A stretch of DNA of 64,000 nucleotides from Typhlomys cinereus (GCA_023101885.1 JALPQD010000631.1:220001-284000); one strand, 5' to 3'; positions 22,931 to 35,060 are shown, counted from the first letter of the stretch. Made by a program: numbers and translations. Notes: generated by a model from the sequence alone, not told the origin.

Positions 22931-24940
22931 TCCTGCCCCATGCCTGCTCCAGCCTGCATGCAGCTCTCTGTATAGCAGAATATATTTGAACAATCAAAGT
23001 TAGGAGTTATTATTTTGCTTTCCATTGTCCATCCTTATAAAAGCACACATCTTTCATTGGGCTCCCTCTTCCCAGAAATCAGATTACTTCTTCTTCTTTT
23101 TTTTTTTAGTTTGTAATATTGTTTACCATTTTCAGTGGAAAGTGCCCTGTAATTTAGGTGGAAAATCTAAAATCATTACTAAATCTCAGGATGATGCAAT
23201 AGACCATAAATAAGGATCATCTCTAAAACAACTATCATCATCACTCGGCGATACCCAAGAGACTGAAAACAGGTAAATAATGAATATACCTATCCATTAA
23301 ACTAAAAATCTATTGTAAACCAAAGTTATTTTTCAAACCTCTACCCGATGGTCAATGAAGAAAACCCTCTGTAATCGGTCTTCAAAAGCAGGACATTAGG
23401 AATTCAGGATACAAACTCTTCGTAAACATGCAAAAAGCATAAACATGATTAACTTATGCGAAATACTGGCACACTAGGAAATAATCTGGGAAACGGATTC
23501 GGTGGGGTTTTAAGAAATTCTCTTAAATTAAATTTCAGTATACAAAATGACGATTAACAGTAAATAAGGACCATGGGTATTTCACAATGTGTAATCAAAA
23601 TTTCTTTTTCTATTTTTAGAAAATGGCTATATTTCTGTGAGATTTGATAACCAGGGAACAACAAAAATGTGGTGTCACTGACTAAGTTAGAGGCAGGACT
23701 ATTAGAAACACAAATAAATAAGCAAAGCTAATGCTGTTCTTTAAGTAATATCTATCACTTCCTCCTTATTGGGTTATTTCTTTAAACAATATAAGTTTTT
23801 TTGATGTCATGTGTCTGAACTGAGGACTTTACCTTCTTTATTGTTCTCCATTTTGATGAAAAAAAATTGAATTGGGGTCTGTTATATTGAATTTTGTTCA
23901 GTAAATATACTGAAATCTTATTTTTGTTAGAAACTATCAATAAATCCGGTATAAGAAAAGTAATAAGATACAAATATGAACAGGACCTTTGCAAAGGAAA
24001 TATTACAAAGAGGGTGTGCTCAGAAAATATATTAGGGAATGTGTTTTTCCCTTGTGCCGGGAGAAAATACAGAGGGAAGGACATGAGACCATGCTGTGTT
24101 TAATAGAGATTTTGTGCTTGAAATAAAAACAATTCTAACTAGTATGTTGATTCAGTCATTTTCATGTCATCCAGGTTCAGCAAATATAATAGGTGCATGC
24201 CTAAGTACTTTTTCTAAATTAAGATAAGATATTAAAGAGACAGTATATTTGATAATCATGATTTCCAAACTATGAAAATTTGAAGTTTTTGATGTCTCCA
24301 TTCTGGTACAATGCACTTCACATTCTTAGTTCTTTCTTACAAACAACTCAATGCTGCTAAACCGTAGTTATTCAAAACTCCATCCTATCTTCTCAATTAC
24401 AACTCAGGGAAACTGCTATAATGACTTAATAAAAATCTAATTTATTATGGATATATCTTTTGATACACTAGATGATGCTTATTCCTTATAGTTTTTGGAA
24501 ATATTGGAGGTCAAAAGAAAACAAAGGACATTCTGAATGTTATTTTCCTCCCATTTATTTAATTGAATTCATATTGTGGGAAAGAGAATGGCATTGTAAA
24601 CAATACTGACCTGGGTAACTCCATTCAATGAAGAGCACTGATTTATCCAGTAACTTTCTGCTCATTCATGAGAAGTCAGACACTGGTTGCCAGTCATGGG
24701 GGAGGAGGGGCAAAAAGCTCCCAGAGCACCTTCACTTCCATATATGCTCACAGAAACAAGCCACATAAGCCCAGGAACCTTTGATGAGATTCCTTATTAA
24801 TTTAGACTTTTGGACAATTGTAGTTCTCCTTGGATGCAGTCACACTTGTTAAATAACTGTTCGATACATATGGAATGGGAAAGAAAAGTGTAATTTGATA
24901 TTTGCAGCTTGTCTTAAGGTTGTCAAACTTGTAATAAAAT
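22931..24940. other. AT-rich unique DNA
   Basis: No gene, RNA gene or confident repeat is recognised in this 2 kb. Confidence 0.4.
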
Positions 24941-25110
24941 TTAATGTGTGCTCTTTTAAAGTCCCACCGAATCCTGCTTTTGAGAAATCCCGTGACTTAA
25001 TGCAAGAGTCACTGCGCCATTTGGCAAAGAGGGCTGGCAATTAAGCTTTTTGTAGCTGGTATTCAAATTCGAGAATGTCACTTTATTACTTTGATTTTTA
25101 ATTATGGATC
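24941..25110. promoter_or_regulatory. Candidate conserved element
   Basis: Repeat-free block with CCGTGACTTAATGCAAG near 24989, GGCAATTAAGC near 25036 and TTTTAATTATGG near 25096. It ends shortly before the (GA)n at 25141. Regulatory function is inferred from composition only. Confidence 0.3.
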
Positions 25111-25137
25111 ATGTCAGCAGAAAGACTTGTATTGAGC

Positions 25138-25138
<1 letters not shown>

Positions 25139-25184
<46 letters not shown>
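25139..25184. repeat. (GA)n microsatellite
   Basis: About 22 perfect GA units with no SINE body beside it. Confidence 0.95.
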
Positions 25185-25186
<2 letters not shown>

Positions 25187-26497
25187 CGTCCCTGTCTTTC
25201 CTGGAAATGGCAGTCGATGAAGAGAGAGGCTGCATTCCTAGAAACGTCTAATTCATGATCGAAGCAAGAAGCTACTGTGGACGGTCATGAAGGTAGTTTT
25301 AAACTGGGGCAGAGACTCATGGGAGTGCTTCTATGGCTGGGTGCCTTTGGCACTTGAATTTTAGCTGAGGTTGGAGTAGCCCAAGTCTCATAAGCTGAGC
25401 TTTGAAAGAAATGCAATTAACTACATTTCTACTCTGTGAAAGAGTGAACTTATCCTTCTGAATGCGCAAGAATTTTGTTGCTGTTAAGAAGAAAAATTAA
25501 GGCCTTTCTATGATGAGTCATTTTCTCAAGGTAGACCCTACATTGCTTTTAATAATTTAGAGATTGTCATATTACATAACTCCAGGAACCCCATTATTTT
25601 GACTGTATGGAGTTATGCTCTTAGGAGTCACTTTCATGGAATGCCAATGGAGTGATGCCCCTGATGGAATGAAGCTCAAGGGATCCCGTGGAAACCGCTG
25701 TGGAACCACTCTGCTAAGTCTCTTCATGCAAAGACAGCAATAATGGGAGGAAAGTAGTAGGACAGGGACCATTGGCGCCATTTCTCCTCCCTCAAGGGCA
25801 CTTATTTTCCCTTCCACCTTATGTGGACTTCTTCAAACTACTAGGAGGAAACACTTTAGAAAATCTGCAACTGACCAAAAAAAAGGATATCTTTGAATCA
25901 GAGAAAGAGGGCCTGACTTTATGCATAGGCTGTTTCCAGTTTCCACTTCGGTTATGTAGTCAGAGAACCTTAGTTGCCCAATCAGCAACTAAGAATACAA
26001 AGTACAAAGCTGTGTTAGACACGGGACCCAAAGACCAAATGTACCAATGTATTCTTAAGGTGTCCAGTGAAGTATTCTTATTTTCAGAGGGATATAGTTG
26101 GGGTGCAAAACTGAGTTTCTATGGAGAAGGTTCAGATTACTGGTAGCATTCATCCCTTATTTGCTAAACCCTAAGCTTGAAGTTTTTTGTTAGTCAGTTC
26201 AGAGTTTTTGGCAGTGTGAATTTAGATTACACATCTTTTTGTGGGCCAGTTTTGATTATAAATTATCGTAGTGTGTGTTTTTCTATCTACTACCCAGTGC
26301 CAAGGCAGTTTTCTCGCATCCTCTTTGGGATGAGGCTTCTTTTCAGTCCACCATATCCTTTCAAGCCATGGAATCTCACCGAAAGTCAGCTGCACTCGCC
26401 ACACGCTTCCCAGTGTACTCTCCTGGATCCCTGTTTTACTTAATGGCTTTTGGGTCTCAGAATATTACTTATTTGACTTACTCATTGATTATACTTA
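25185..26497. other. Unique DNA, nothing recognised
   Basis: A 124-codon + frame (25772-26146) has no recognisable domain and no splice or promoter context, and is not called as a gene. Confidence 0.4.
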
Positions 26498-26509
26498 AAG
26501 AGTTAAAGA

Positions 26510-26703
26510 GGGCTGGTGAGATAGCTCGGAGGGAAAGGCACTTGCTTGCTAATCTGGAAACCTGACTTTGATCCCTGGAGGTCCATGAGGTGGAAAGAGA
26601 GAACTGACTTCTGAAAGTTGTTTCCTGACCTCCATCTGTGCATCATGCCTGCACGCTCATCTTCTCTCTCTCTCCCTCTCAAATAAATAAAATGCTTTTA
26701 AAG
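26510..26703 (+). mobile_element. tRNA-headed SINE with CT/AAATAAAT end, perfect TSD
   Basis: The head 'gggctggtgagatagctcgg' is followed by 'aggtccatgaggtggaaaga', 'gagaactgacttctgaaag', 'tcctgacctccatctgtgca', a CT-rich run and AAATAAATAAA. This second SINE family differs from the dimeric CA-tailed family and resembles B2/DIP-type rodent tRNA SINEs. The TSD AAGAGTTAAAGA lies at 26498-26509 and 26704-26715. Confidence 0.85.
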
Positions 26704-26868
26704 AAGAGTTAAAGAAATACCTCATAAAACAACATTCACAGGAGCAAATGGGGACAGATATAACCACTTTGGAATATTGTTTTGCAGTGTGTTCTAAAGC
26801 CACCCATATGCAAGTCTTAAGACCAACAATCATTCCTAAGTACATAGCGAACAGAAATATGTAGACGA

Positions 26869-27100
26869 GGGCTGGAGAGATGGCTCAGGTGTTAAGACTC
26901 TATCTTGAAAGGAGAAGTTCCTAAGTTTTGGATCCCAGGCATCATGTAAAAACTCCAGGCAGATAAGATAGTGGCCTGCATTTCTGGTCCTGGTGGGCAG
27001 AGCCTGGGAAATCCCACAGGAAAGAAAGAAGGGGGGAAGCAACCCAGAATGATTTCCAAAGTCACCATTTGTCCTCCACAGGGACATACAGTTCACTCTG

Positions 27101-27136
<36 letters not shown>

Positions 27137-27164
27137 ACACACATACACATGCATGCACACACAA
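26869..27164 (+). mobile_element. Dimeric ID-like CA-tailed SINE
   Basis: Full length. The head 'gggctggagagatggctcag' is followed by 'ggatcccaggcatcatgtaa', then right monomer 'ggtcctggtgggcagagcct', 'gggaaatcccacaggaaag', 'gtcctccacagggacatac', and a CA tail with interruptions. Flanks share 'atgtagac' / 'ttgtagac', a probable short TSD. Confidence 0.9.
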
Positions 27165-28411
27165 AATTGTAGACAAAATTTCCAAAAGACATTTATAAGA
27201 ATGTTCACAGCAACCTTGCTTGGATTAGTCCCAGCTAGAAACTTCCAGATACTGTCAAGAGGAGAATGTTTAAGCAAGTTGTGCAATATTTATTCTGTGT
27301 ATATTATTATACTACTACATAGATATCGTTTCACATACCGAACAAAGCAAACTAACATGCAATAGCATGAGTTTATTGTATGAGTGTAACAAAATTCCTG
27401 ACATAAAAAGAAAATATATCATGTGATTTCACTTAGGTAGCATTCAGAGTCACCAAGTCAGGGTGGCAATTACTCTTTGTTATTGGAGGGGAGCTCATGG
27501 GACATATTTTAGGGTTGATAATTGGTTAGTTTTTATTCTAGATGCTATTTACACAGGTCTGTTCAGTTGGTGGAGCAGGATGCTTAATATATCTGCCTTT
27601 TCCAGAATATATTTACTTTTGTCAAAAGGAAAAATGCATTATACATCTTTCTAAAAGTCATCTGGAGTGAAGAGTGGTTAGAATACGTGGTTTGCCACAG
27701 TATAGGTCATGAAAGGATGTTGTGCTTTCTATCTTCATATTATACCTCTTTGTATCTGCTTGACTCATAGAAAGTACTAAAAATATTTATAGAACCCATA
27801 CATTATATATATGAAAAAATATAAAATTACTATATATGCATATAAACACTTCACAAATATTAGCTAACCAAGTTTTTGTTCCACTAAAAAACTTCAGGAA
27901 ATAATTGGCACATACTTTTAGAAAGACAATTACTTTCTTCTAAAAAAAATGTAAGCCAAGAAGACTACTTTATCTATTCTCAGAAAGTGAAGGAATATGT
28001 GAAGGAGGTTAGAGACTTTCTTAGCTTAAAAGAGACACAATTCCCCTAGGACTCGAGTATGATTGAAAAAAATTATTAAAGTTCTATATTTTGGATGTTT
28101 TTGCTGTTTGAGATGTCATTCCTTGAACCTGAGTAAAAGTAATTTTCCTAATGGGAAGGAGGAGGGAAAAATGCAGTCTTTCAAAAAGTTCAAATTATAT
28201 TTGGGCATGAAGGACATCTTACTTGGGCTTGTGAAAGCTCCTAGCTGAAAGATGCTATAGTTCTACAGAGATGTGTCTGTATTGGTCTGTGCGACCTTGA
28301 TTGACTTTGCGTTCTTTCTGTTTCCAGAATAAGAAATAACAGCCTCGGCAAACAGGCATCTTTCAAGTTCAAGATTCTTTTTTTTTTTTCAAGTTCAAGA
28401 TTTTTATAGTT
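27165..28411. other. AT-rich unique DNA
   Basis: No gene or repeat family is recognised. A small tandem duplication of TTCAAGTTCAAGATT lies at 28362-28376 and 28389-28403, separated by a T run. Confidence 0.4.
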
Positions 28412-28735
28412 GGACTGGGGAAATGGCTCACTTAGTGAAGTGCCTGCTGCACTGCATGAGGACCTGAGTTCAGATTTCCTACATCCATGTAAAAGCCAGG
28501 CACGGGGCACGGGCCTGTCACAATGGCTAGGCCAGACACGCAGATCCTCAGAATTCACTGGATCCATGAGTCTAACCAATCATGGAGCTCTGAGTTCAGC
28601 AAGAAAGTGGCAGAGAAAGATACCTGTCATTGGCCTCTGGCTTCTACATGCATGTACACATGTGTACATACACTCCTCACATGTGCAAGAAACATGCACA
28701 CAAACATATGCCACAAACATGCATATACACAATTA
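28412..28735 (+). mobile_element. B4 SINE
   Basis: The B4 order is clear: 'ggactggggaaatggctcac', 'gaggacctgagttcagatt', 'atccatgtaaaagccaggca', a B1-related middle, 'agaaagtggcagagaaagat', 'cctctggcttctacatgcat', ending in CA/AT-rich sequence. It is nearly full length. Confidence 0.75.
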
Positions 28736-29309
28736 AAGATATTTCTTGTAATTTTTGGGAAAACTGGCTATATATCATAAATAAGGAAAAGTGTTTTGTT
28801 AACTTTATAGAGGAAACTACAATGATCATTTTACAATGCTTAGTAAAGATTCTGAAAAGTGGCTTGATTTAGGATTAGAGGGGAGTTGGAAATAGAATAA
28901 TTATTAATCCCCTTTTTAAAGAGACTGGCTCCACTGAGTCAGCTTGTTGTTTCTCTTTCAGGAACATGGCTGGACTTTGCTTCTCAGTCTGTTTTCAGCT
29001 TTCTTCTCACTAAGGTGCGCTCCCCTGTAAGCTTTTCCCCTTCCTCTACCCCAGGTGGTCTCTCCAAAGCCTCATGTTTAAGACCACAGAACCACAAGGA
29101 AGAGGGATCCCAGACCCTGAATTATTATCAGCTGTTGATCAATCAGTAACTGCCTTTTGGTCTTCCCATGAGCAAGGAATAAAAATTGGTCACATTTGAT
29201 CCATCATCTCATTAGAATTTAGCTTACCATTCATGTGTCTTGAATGAAGCTAACTCTTACAAAATTGAAACGTGACTTAAAAAGAGAAATTGTAAATTAA
29301 GAACCAGAA
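28736..29309. other. Unique DNA, nothing recognised
   Basis: No gene or repeat family is recognised. Confidence 0.4.
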
Positions 29310-29388
29310 TGATACCAGGACTTGTAGCTCAGGCCTGTGTCTCTGCTACTTGGGAGGCTGAGGTAGAAGAAGATGTCTGGTGGGCAGG
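29310..29388 (+). mobile_element. B1 SINE fragment
   Basis: 'gctcaggcctgtgtctctgc' then 'tacttgggaggctgaggtag' matches the B1 5' half. The 3' half is lost at the edge of the LTR that follows. Confidence 0.6.
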
Positions 29389-29390
29389 TC

Positions 29391-29765
29391 TTCATTTCAT
29401 TTTCTGTCATAAATACATGACCCAAAAAATTTAGGGACAAGGGATTCACGCATGCTCACAATTCTAGATTACAGTTGATCATCATGGCAGCAGAGTGATG
29501 TCATATCAGGATGAGGGAACTGGCCACGCCTCGTCTACAGTAAGAGGAGACTGGACAAGGATCAGTGGTACATACATGTTTTCCAACATGCTATCTTGTC
29601 ATCTTGACAATTAATTCTCACCCATCTTACCCACCTGCCCGGGGAATGGTCCCACCTATTAAGGGCAAATTATAGCCTGCTTTTAATGCTTCTTCACAGA
29701 TGTGTGGAAGGACTCACATTGGAAGTGTCAAGTTGAGAGCTGAGGCTAATTGTCACAGCAGGCTA
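29391..29765 (-). mobile_element. MaLR LTR (ORR1/MT-like)
   Basis: Antisense LTR landmarks occur in order: 'ctcacaattctagattacag', 'gatcatcatggcagcagag', 'acctgcccggggaatggtcc', 'gaaggactcacattggaag' and 'tgtcaagttgagagctgagg' near the LTR 5' end. It is a solitary diverged LTR with no internal region. Confidence 0.6.
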
Positions 29766-29821
29766 TTTGGAAGTCAGTTCTCAGCACACTTCTTAGCAAC
29801 ACATTTACTCCTCCTTGAGTA

Positions 29822-30160
29822 GTGCTAGATACTCACCCATGTCAGCTACTCATTAATTACTACCATCCTCAAATCCTTAAATTATCCTTGAGCTTCGATC
29901 TGACCATCGATTTGGGTATTTCCTTTTGGATGTCTTATTTCAGGACTCAAATAACTGCATTTCATTATCATGTTAATTCTTCTAGGCCTGTGCTGTGACT
30001 ACTGAATATTAGAAGTACACCCATCCATCAAGAAAATGAGAAGACAAGACTAAGTCAGAAATATTTGCAAAAGACATGCCTGGTAAAGCACTGCCACCCA
30101 AAACATACAAAGGTCTCCTAAAACTCAGCAACTTGACTGAAGAGTGAGCCAAACAAAAAG
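29822..30160 (+). mobile_element. L1 3'-region fragment with shared upstream segment
   Basis: From about 30026 the sequence matches the L1 ORF2 C-terminal coding region ('catcaagaaaatgagaagac', 'atatttgcaaaagacatgcc', 'ctcctaaaactcagcaact'). The preceding 200 bp is not ordinary L1, yet it is homologous to the sequence in front of the L1 copy at 54.28 kb (29822-30025 against about 54028-54272). The same junction thus occurs twice in the window. Confidence 0.6.
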
Positions 30161-30314
30161 CTAAAAGGAACTCCGGGAGATGGGACAAAGGGCAGAGACT
30201 TTGGATGGAGTCAGGTTGAGCTCTATCCTATTTTTACCAGCCAGGGCCTCATGGTTCTCAAATCAAAGGCAGAGCTGATAACATCAACTTGGTCACCAAT
30301 ATTGAAACACAGTG

Positions 30315-30578
30315 GCTAGGGCAGGAAAAATGGCTCAGGTATTAAAGTCTTTGCCTTGCAAACAAAAGAACCTGAGTTCGGATCCCAGATTCCATGTAAA
30401 AATGTCAGGTGGAAATGTCAGTGGCCTGTACTGCCACTTGCCTGGGAAATCCCAAAGCATAACAATAAGGAGGGAATCCAGGATGATTCCTGAAGTCACC
30501 CTTGGATCTCCACGGGCACATATAATTCAAATGCTCTCTTGTACCTGCCCCCAAACACATGCAAAACAAAACAAACAG
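30315..30578 (+). mobile_element. Dimeric ID-like SINE, non-CA tail, inserted at MIR edge
   Basis: The head 'gcaggaaaaatggctcaggt' is followed by 'gaacctgagttcggatccca' and right monomer 'gcctgggaaatcccaaagca', 'gatgattcctgaagtcaccc'. The tail is A/C-rich without a CA microsatellite. The TSD CACAGTGG occurs at 30307-30314 and 30579-30586. The second copy forms the 5' edge of a MIR. Confidence 0.85.
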
Positions 30579-30765
30579 CACAGTGGTTAAATGCATGGCT
30601 TGGAGTTAGGTGTCCAAACTTGGATCCTGGCGTTGGTATTTTGGTGTGAGTATGTTGGGTGAGACAATTCAATTCTTTATGCTGTAATTTCTTCATCTAT
30701 TAGATGAGAAAAAATGCACACTTCAGAGATTTATCATGAAAATTTAGTGAATTAATATAGCCTGC
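30579..30765 (+). mobile_element. MIR SINE
   Basis: The MIR order is plain: 'cacagtggttaaatgcatgg', 'cttggagttaggtgtccaaa', 'cttggatcctggcgttgg', 'gtaatttcttcatctattag', and 'tttagtgaattaatat'. It is close to full length, and a younger dimeric SINE is inserted at its 5' end. Confidence 0.8.
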
Positions 30766-30817
30766 TATCCACATCTCTGGGTTTCATATCTGGGATTTCA
30801 CAAAACCCAACTTTGGA

Positions 30818-31150
30818 AGCTGGGGATATGGATGCAGGATAGAGAAAGTTCTGGTTCTGGCAGACAGAGGACCGGAGTTCAAATCCCTAGACCAACCTAA
30901 AAGCCAGGTAGGCAGGCAGGTGCTTGTGGGAACTGTCTATAATCCCAGGACTTGAGAAGCAGAGGTAGGGTTCCTTGAAGGCAAGTTAGCTAGCTGGACT
31001 GGTGATGGGTGAGTTCTGGGCATAATTGAAAGACCTGGCCTCAATCAGTGAAGTTGAGAGTGATCAAGGGTCATACCTGACGTCAGCTTTGGGCCTTGAC
31101 ATATACACAAATGTACCTGCACACACACATGCACTCCCACATACATGTGA
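30818..31150 (+). mobile_element. B4 SINE
   Basis: 'cagacagaggaccggagttc' and 'aaatccctagaccaac' (tRNA-like end) precede a B1-related middle ('tataatcccaggacttgaga'), then 'aagttgagagtgatcaaggg', 'catacctgacgtcagctttg', ending in CA-rich 'ctgcacacacacatgcactc'. It is a full-length diverged copy. Confidence 0.75.
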
Positions 31151-32170
31151 AATTTTCTTGTCATTTTCCCTAAATGACACAATACAGGAACTACTTACAT
31201 AGTATTTACACTGCACTTGGTATTATAGAAGCGGCTTAAAATATATGAGAGAATGTGCAATATTGCATCATTTTATGTGAAGGACTTGGTATCCACAGGC
31301 ATCTTGAAAACGATCTCTCTCAAATACCGAGAGACAACTGGATCATATATCCAAAGATGTGTTTATTAATGTCATTATCTTGGTTATCTAGAATATGGAC
31401 AAAAGTCCCCCCGTATTATAGACATTATTGCAAAGATGCTTAGCAATACTTGTTTGTATATAAAAGTCAGAACTGTAGCTTGACCTACACCTAAACTTCC
31501 CTAATCATCCAGAAATTTCATTTGAACTCATCTTGGTTTATCTAATATGTACTGATCTGATGTGAAATTTCCATGTTTGAATGTGGTACTGCATCAAGAA
31601 AAATATGACATATAGAAAGATATATATCTTCTTGAGACCAAAAGTTGGGGGTTTATGTGTGCTTTTTTGTCCTATGACTAGGCTAGACATGCTGGCTCTC
31701 TTACCTGGGAAGAACTAGTAGAATCATTATTTACATAGAATACATGCATTTTTGGTTGTGTTTTTCAAGAAGTAAAACAATTTGAGCAGCAGTCTCAAAA
31801 CAAATATATGTAATTATATACGCTCAATATTCATGTATGTTATATGTCACATATTGTTCTTTTGTGGTGTTATTTTTTATGGTATTAGATATAAAACATC
31901 CATGAAAGTAATGTCTTAGCAAGGTGAAACAAAGGAAATTACTCATAGCACAAATCTATTCCTAATTGGGTAGTTTCATATAATCATTAGTAAGCACTTC
32001 AAGACTTAGTCAAGTTAAAGTTCTTGGTAATAAGAAGAGGGTGCTAATTAATATTACACTTAAGATAACTTCTTGATAATATTAATAAGATTTGACTGAT
32101 TTGTGTCAGATCTTATTAGACTGTTCCGTCATTCCTCTCTCTCTTTCTCTCTCTTCTTATCTCTTCCTAC
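31151..32170. other. AT-rich unique DNA
   Basis: No gene, RNA gene or confident repeat is recognised. Confidence 0.4.
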
Positions 32171-32174
32171 AATG

Positions 32175-32262
32175 TAACGCTCAGGTTGGCTCCGACTTCT
32201 GATTCCTCCTGTCTCTGCATTTCAAATGATAGGATTACAGGTGTGCTCCACCATACCTGGCA
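32175..32262 (-). mobile_element. B1 SINE fragment
   Basis: The + strand shows antisense B1: 'gctcaggttggctccgactt', 'ctgattcctcctgtctctgc', 'gataggattacaggtgtgc', 'tccaccatacctggc'. Confidence 0.75.
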
Positions 32263-32599
32263 ATGTCATCATTTTTCTACGTTACATGATGAGCAAAATA
32301 AATTAGGAAACCCTAGAAGGTGAAGTACCCAGAAGTCTTTGTCTCAGTCTGGCTTAATCCCAGAAGCCTTTGTCCTTGCTGAGCTTGGACAGACAGCAGG
32401 AGCCCCTGTTGGACAGCCTCGCAGCCACCAGTAGGACAGATTTGCCCTTTAGCACAGCTTCAAGGAAATTCCTCTTGCTGTTCGGCTGTTTTCCTTTTAG
32501 TGACCTTCGTGGGGTTGTGACCTCCCGCCTCTGCAATTTGAGAAATCCTGGAGGACAGTGTCCAGAGCTCAGCTCTGTGTGACCAGAGCCCAGAGTGGA

Positions 32600-33060
32600 G
32601 TCTAAAAATACGTCTGGCTATAGAACACCAATTGTGACCATTTCTAAAGTCACTCTGGAGCTCCATCCGAAAGGAATTCCTGGCATTGCACCCGTCTGAG
32701 AGCCACCGAGAGGGCAGCATGGGTCTTGATCCCGCTTGGGGGGAGGTGAATTTGCTGGGACCGGCTGCTGCTGGATGTGAAGCTGCTGGATGTCGCTCGT
32801 GCGACGGTGCGAAGTCACTGCTATGGGACTTGCCATTGGAATCTGTCCTGATGGCTGTGATAGTTTTCTTGTATGACCACAGAAATGAATGTTACCCATT
32901 GAGCAAAAACCTAGGACAGCAGCCCAAGTCATCTGAAAACACGCCAGCCTACTGCTTACAATATGGTCACACAAAGCACGCCTCTGTTACCGCAGAAATG
33001 TTTTCTTACTATTGGACTGTAATTTATTTACTTCCCAGCATAAATATGATCGGGGCTTAG
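32600..33060. promoter_or_regulatory. Candidate conserved element with small repeats
   Basis: Repeat-free block in repeat-rich surroundings. It contains a 12-bp direct repeat GCTGCTGGATGT at 32767-32778 and 32782-32793, followed at 32792-32805 by an inverted repeat GTCGC-TCGT-GCGAC, and a TGTAATTTATTTACTTCC segment near 33017. Overlapping frames on both strands show no known domain. Regulatory function is inference. Confidence 0.3.
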
Positions 33061-33344
33061 TGTTCTAAGCAGTGAGAAGAACTAACATAGAGAACTGAAA
33101 TTTCTTAATTAGAAAATAGACCCAGTTTTCTTATTTTGGAAATAGTTGGTGCTGTGACTTTTTGAACTTGGAGTGGCTAGCTGGCAGACCTACAATCTTA
33201 GCAATAGGACTTAAGAGTTGACTGGCTCCATTTCTGGCCTGAGATCATCCTGGATCCTTCAAGACATAGGCAACAGTCTCATGTTCCCACTATCGCAGCC
33301 ATGAATCGCCATAACTCCACCATACCTTATCTGCTATGATACAA

Positions 33345-33725
33345 ATATGTATCAGTTATTCTTTGTGCTGCTGTAATATGTCATTAAGCTCAAACGACTT
33401 TAGGAGAGAAAAGGGAGATTTATTTAGCTTATAGTTCCAAAGAAGAGATACAATCTTTTGTGGTGGAAAAGGCACAGGTGGCTGTCTGAAACTGGAGATG
33501 GCTTAAGTCACATTCATCAAGGAGGCCCAAAGCTGCAGGAAAAAAAAGGCAAGAGCAGACTTCTCCTGGAAGTGGGGTGGGGCTAATCCATCTCAAAGCT
33601 CACCTCTTGTGATTACCTTCCTCCAGCAAAACTCTCCACTTCTTAAAGGTGCCATGACCTTCCCAAACAACTAAAGATTCAAACTATGAGCCTGTGAGGG
33701 ACAACTCACATTTCAAACTATGACA
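33345..33725 (-). mobile_element. MaLR LTR (MT/ORR1-like)
   Basis: Antisense landmarks are clear: 'gtgctgctgtaatatgtcat', 'gagatttatttagcttatag', 'gaagtggggtggggctaatc', 'accttcctccagcaaaactc', 'cttaaaggtgccatgacctt', 'gagcctgtgagggacaactc'. It is almost full length and solitary. Confidence 0.75.
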
Positions 33726-34109
33726 ATATGCCCTCTCAATCATGGACCAAAACAAACTTTTTTCCCTTATGTTGCTTCTTTCAGGTTTTTAAATCACAGC
33801 ATTGAAAAGGGTAACTAATTCAGCAGGGATTTTAGCAATGTGGAATTTTCCAAGTAGGCCTATTGGAGAGGTAGCTTTGATATGCTATTTGCAAAAGGAA
33901 TGAAATGGATGTAGATGTAACATCCTTGAGAAGGGGAGAAGATGACATCATATTTTTGGAATGAAATGTGTTCCCTTCAGTGTTCTTACACTGGGGCCTG
34001 GACCAGGGGCAGCTCAGATGCCACCAGGGCTAGGCCTGAGGGGATGCAGAGGACTGGTGTTAGAATGAGTTCATGCCCTTTCCCCCATGGGATCGTGGAT
34101 GCAACACAA
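33726..34109. other. Unique DNA, nothing recognised
   Basis: No gene or repeat family is recognised. Confidence 0.35.
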
Positions 34110-34153
34110 TTAAAGTTAGTTCCTTTTTTCCAAATCACTTACTTATTAGATAG

Positions 34154-34188
<35 letters not shown>

Positions 34189-34331
34189 TAAATAACACAT
34201 GCAAGCATGTATATGCCACCATGAAACACTTGTGGAGACCAGAGGACAATACCTTTCAAGGTCACTTCTCTCCTGGGATCACCAGGTTGGAGAGCAAGCA
34301 CCTTGCCTGCTGAGCTATCTCTCTGACCTAA
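34110..34331 (-). mobile_element. tRNA-headed SINE with GATA/GACA tail
   Basis: On the + strand a tetranucleotide run (GATA/GACA, 34148-34192) precedes 'cttgtggagaccagaggaca', 'cacttctctcctgggatcac' and 'gcctgctgagctatctctct'. This is the antisense of the same tRNA-SINE family as at 26510. Flanks share GCAACACAAT / GCAACACAGT (34099, 34333), a probable TSD. Confidence 0.7.
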
Positions 34332-34990
34332 AGCAACACAGTTGGAGAGAAATGACCTTGAACCCCAAACTTCTAAAGCAAGGTTGATTTGATTCTTATA
34401 TTTGAAATATTGTGAATTTTTGAATACAATAAAAAATAGAAATTAATATAGTGAACATTAGTTTTTGCCTTATTTTCTTCAGATTTATCTGCTGCTCCTC
34501 CTTGGGGATTAAATATATAAGTGCAATAGAGTCATTTAGCACCCACATGTTTATATCTGTTTTAGAAATTCTCTACATATTTTACATTAGTAAACATGAT
34601 AAGGTACTATTTTTTTAAACTTTTGGGGACATTTTTTCCTTTTTTTTTTTTGTGGAATTAGACAAGTGGGTAGTTGCAGTAATTAGTCTCTGACTGCCCT
34701 GTCGTGTTTTATCATGTAGATATGCCGCAGTGCCTTTCTTCCACGGATGAACATTTTGAATGTTTCCAATTTTGGTTTTGGTTTTTCTCCTTTCTAACAA
34801 TGCTGCAATGAGCATCTCTGAGCATGTGTCCTTAGCAAGGCAAGCACTGTGTGCAAAGTGAGATTGTCGAGCCACAGGAAGAGTGCGTCTTCAGAGTGGC
34901 TGGGGATGCCCAAGTGGCTATAGGCCTTAGGCACTTGAGGCTTCTCATTCACATCCGCACATTTTCTGTTGTTGTTTATTTTTTTTCTTT
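34332..34990. other. AT-rich unique DNA
   Basis: No gene or repeat family is recognised. Confidence 0.35.
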
Positions 34991-35060
34991 TTGCCTGGAC
35001 TAGGTTTTGAACCTGAGGGTGTCAGTGCAATAGGCAAGTACTCTACCACTCTGTCAGCCC
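34991..35060 (-). mobile_element. ID SINE
   Basis: The + strand reads 'taggttttgaacctgagggt', 'gcaataggcaagtactctac', 'cactctgtcagccc', the complement of an ID element, with a T-rich run (34978-34992) as the complement of its A tail. Confidence 0.7.

Noticed and set aside
26869..27164. Functional tRNA gene from the SINE heads
   Set aside because: The heads keep A/B-box-like words but cannot fold into a complete cloverleaf and are followed by SINE bodies with tails.
34148..34192. GATA/GACA tetranucleotide run as an independent satellite
   Set aside because: It is the tail of a reverse-strand SINE whose head ends at 34331, so it is annotated with that element.
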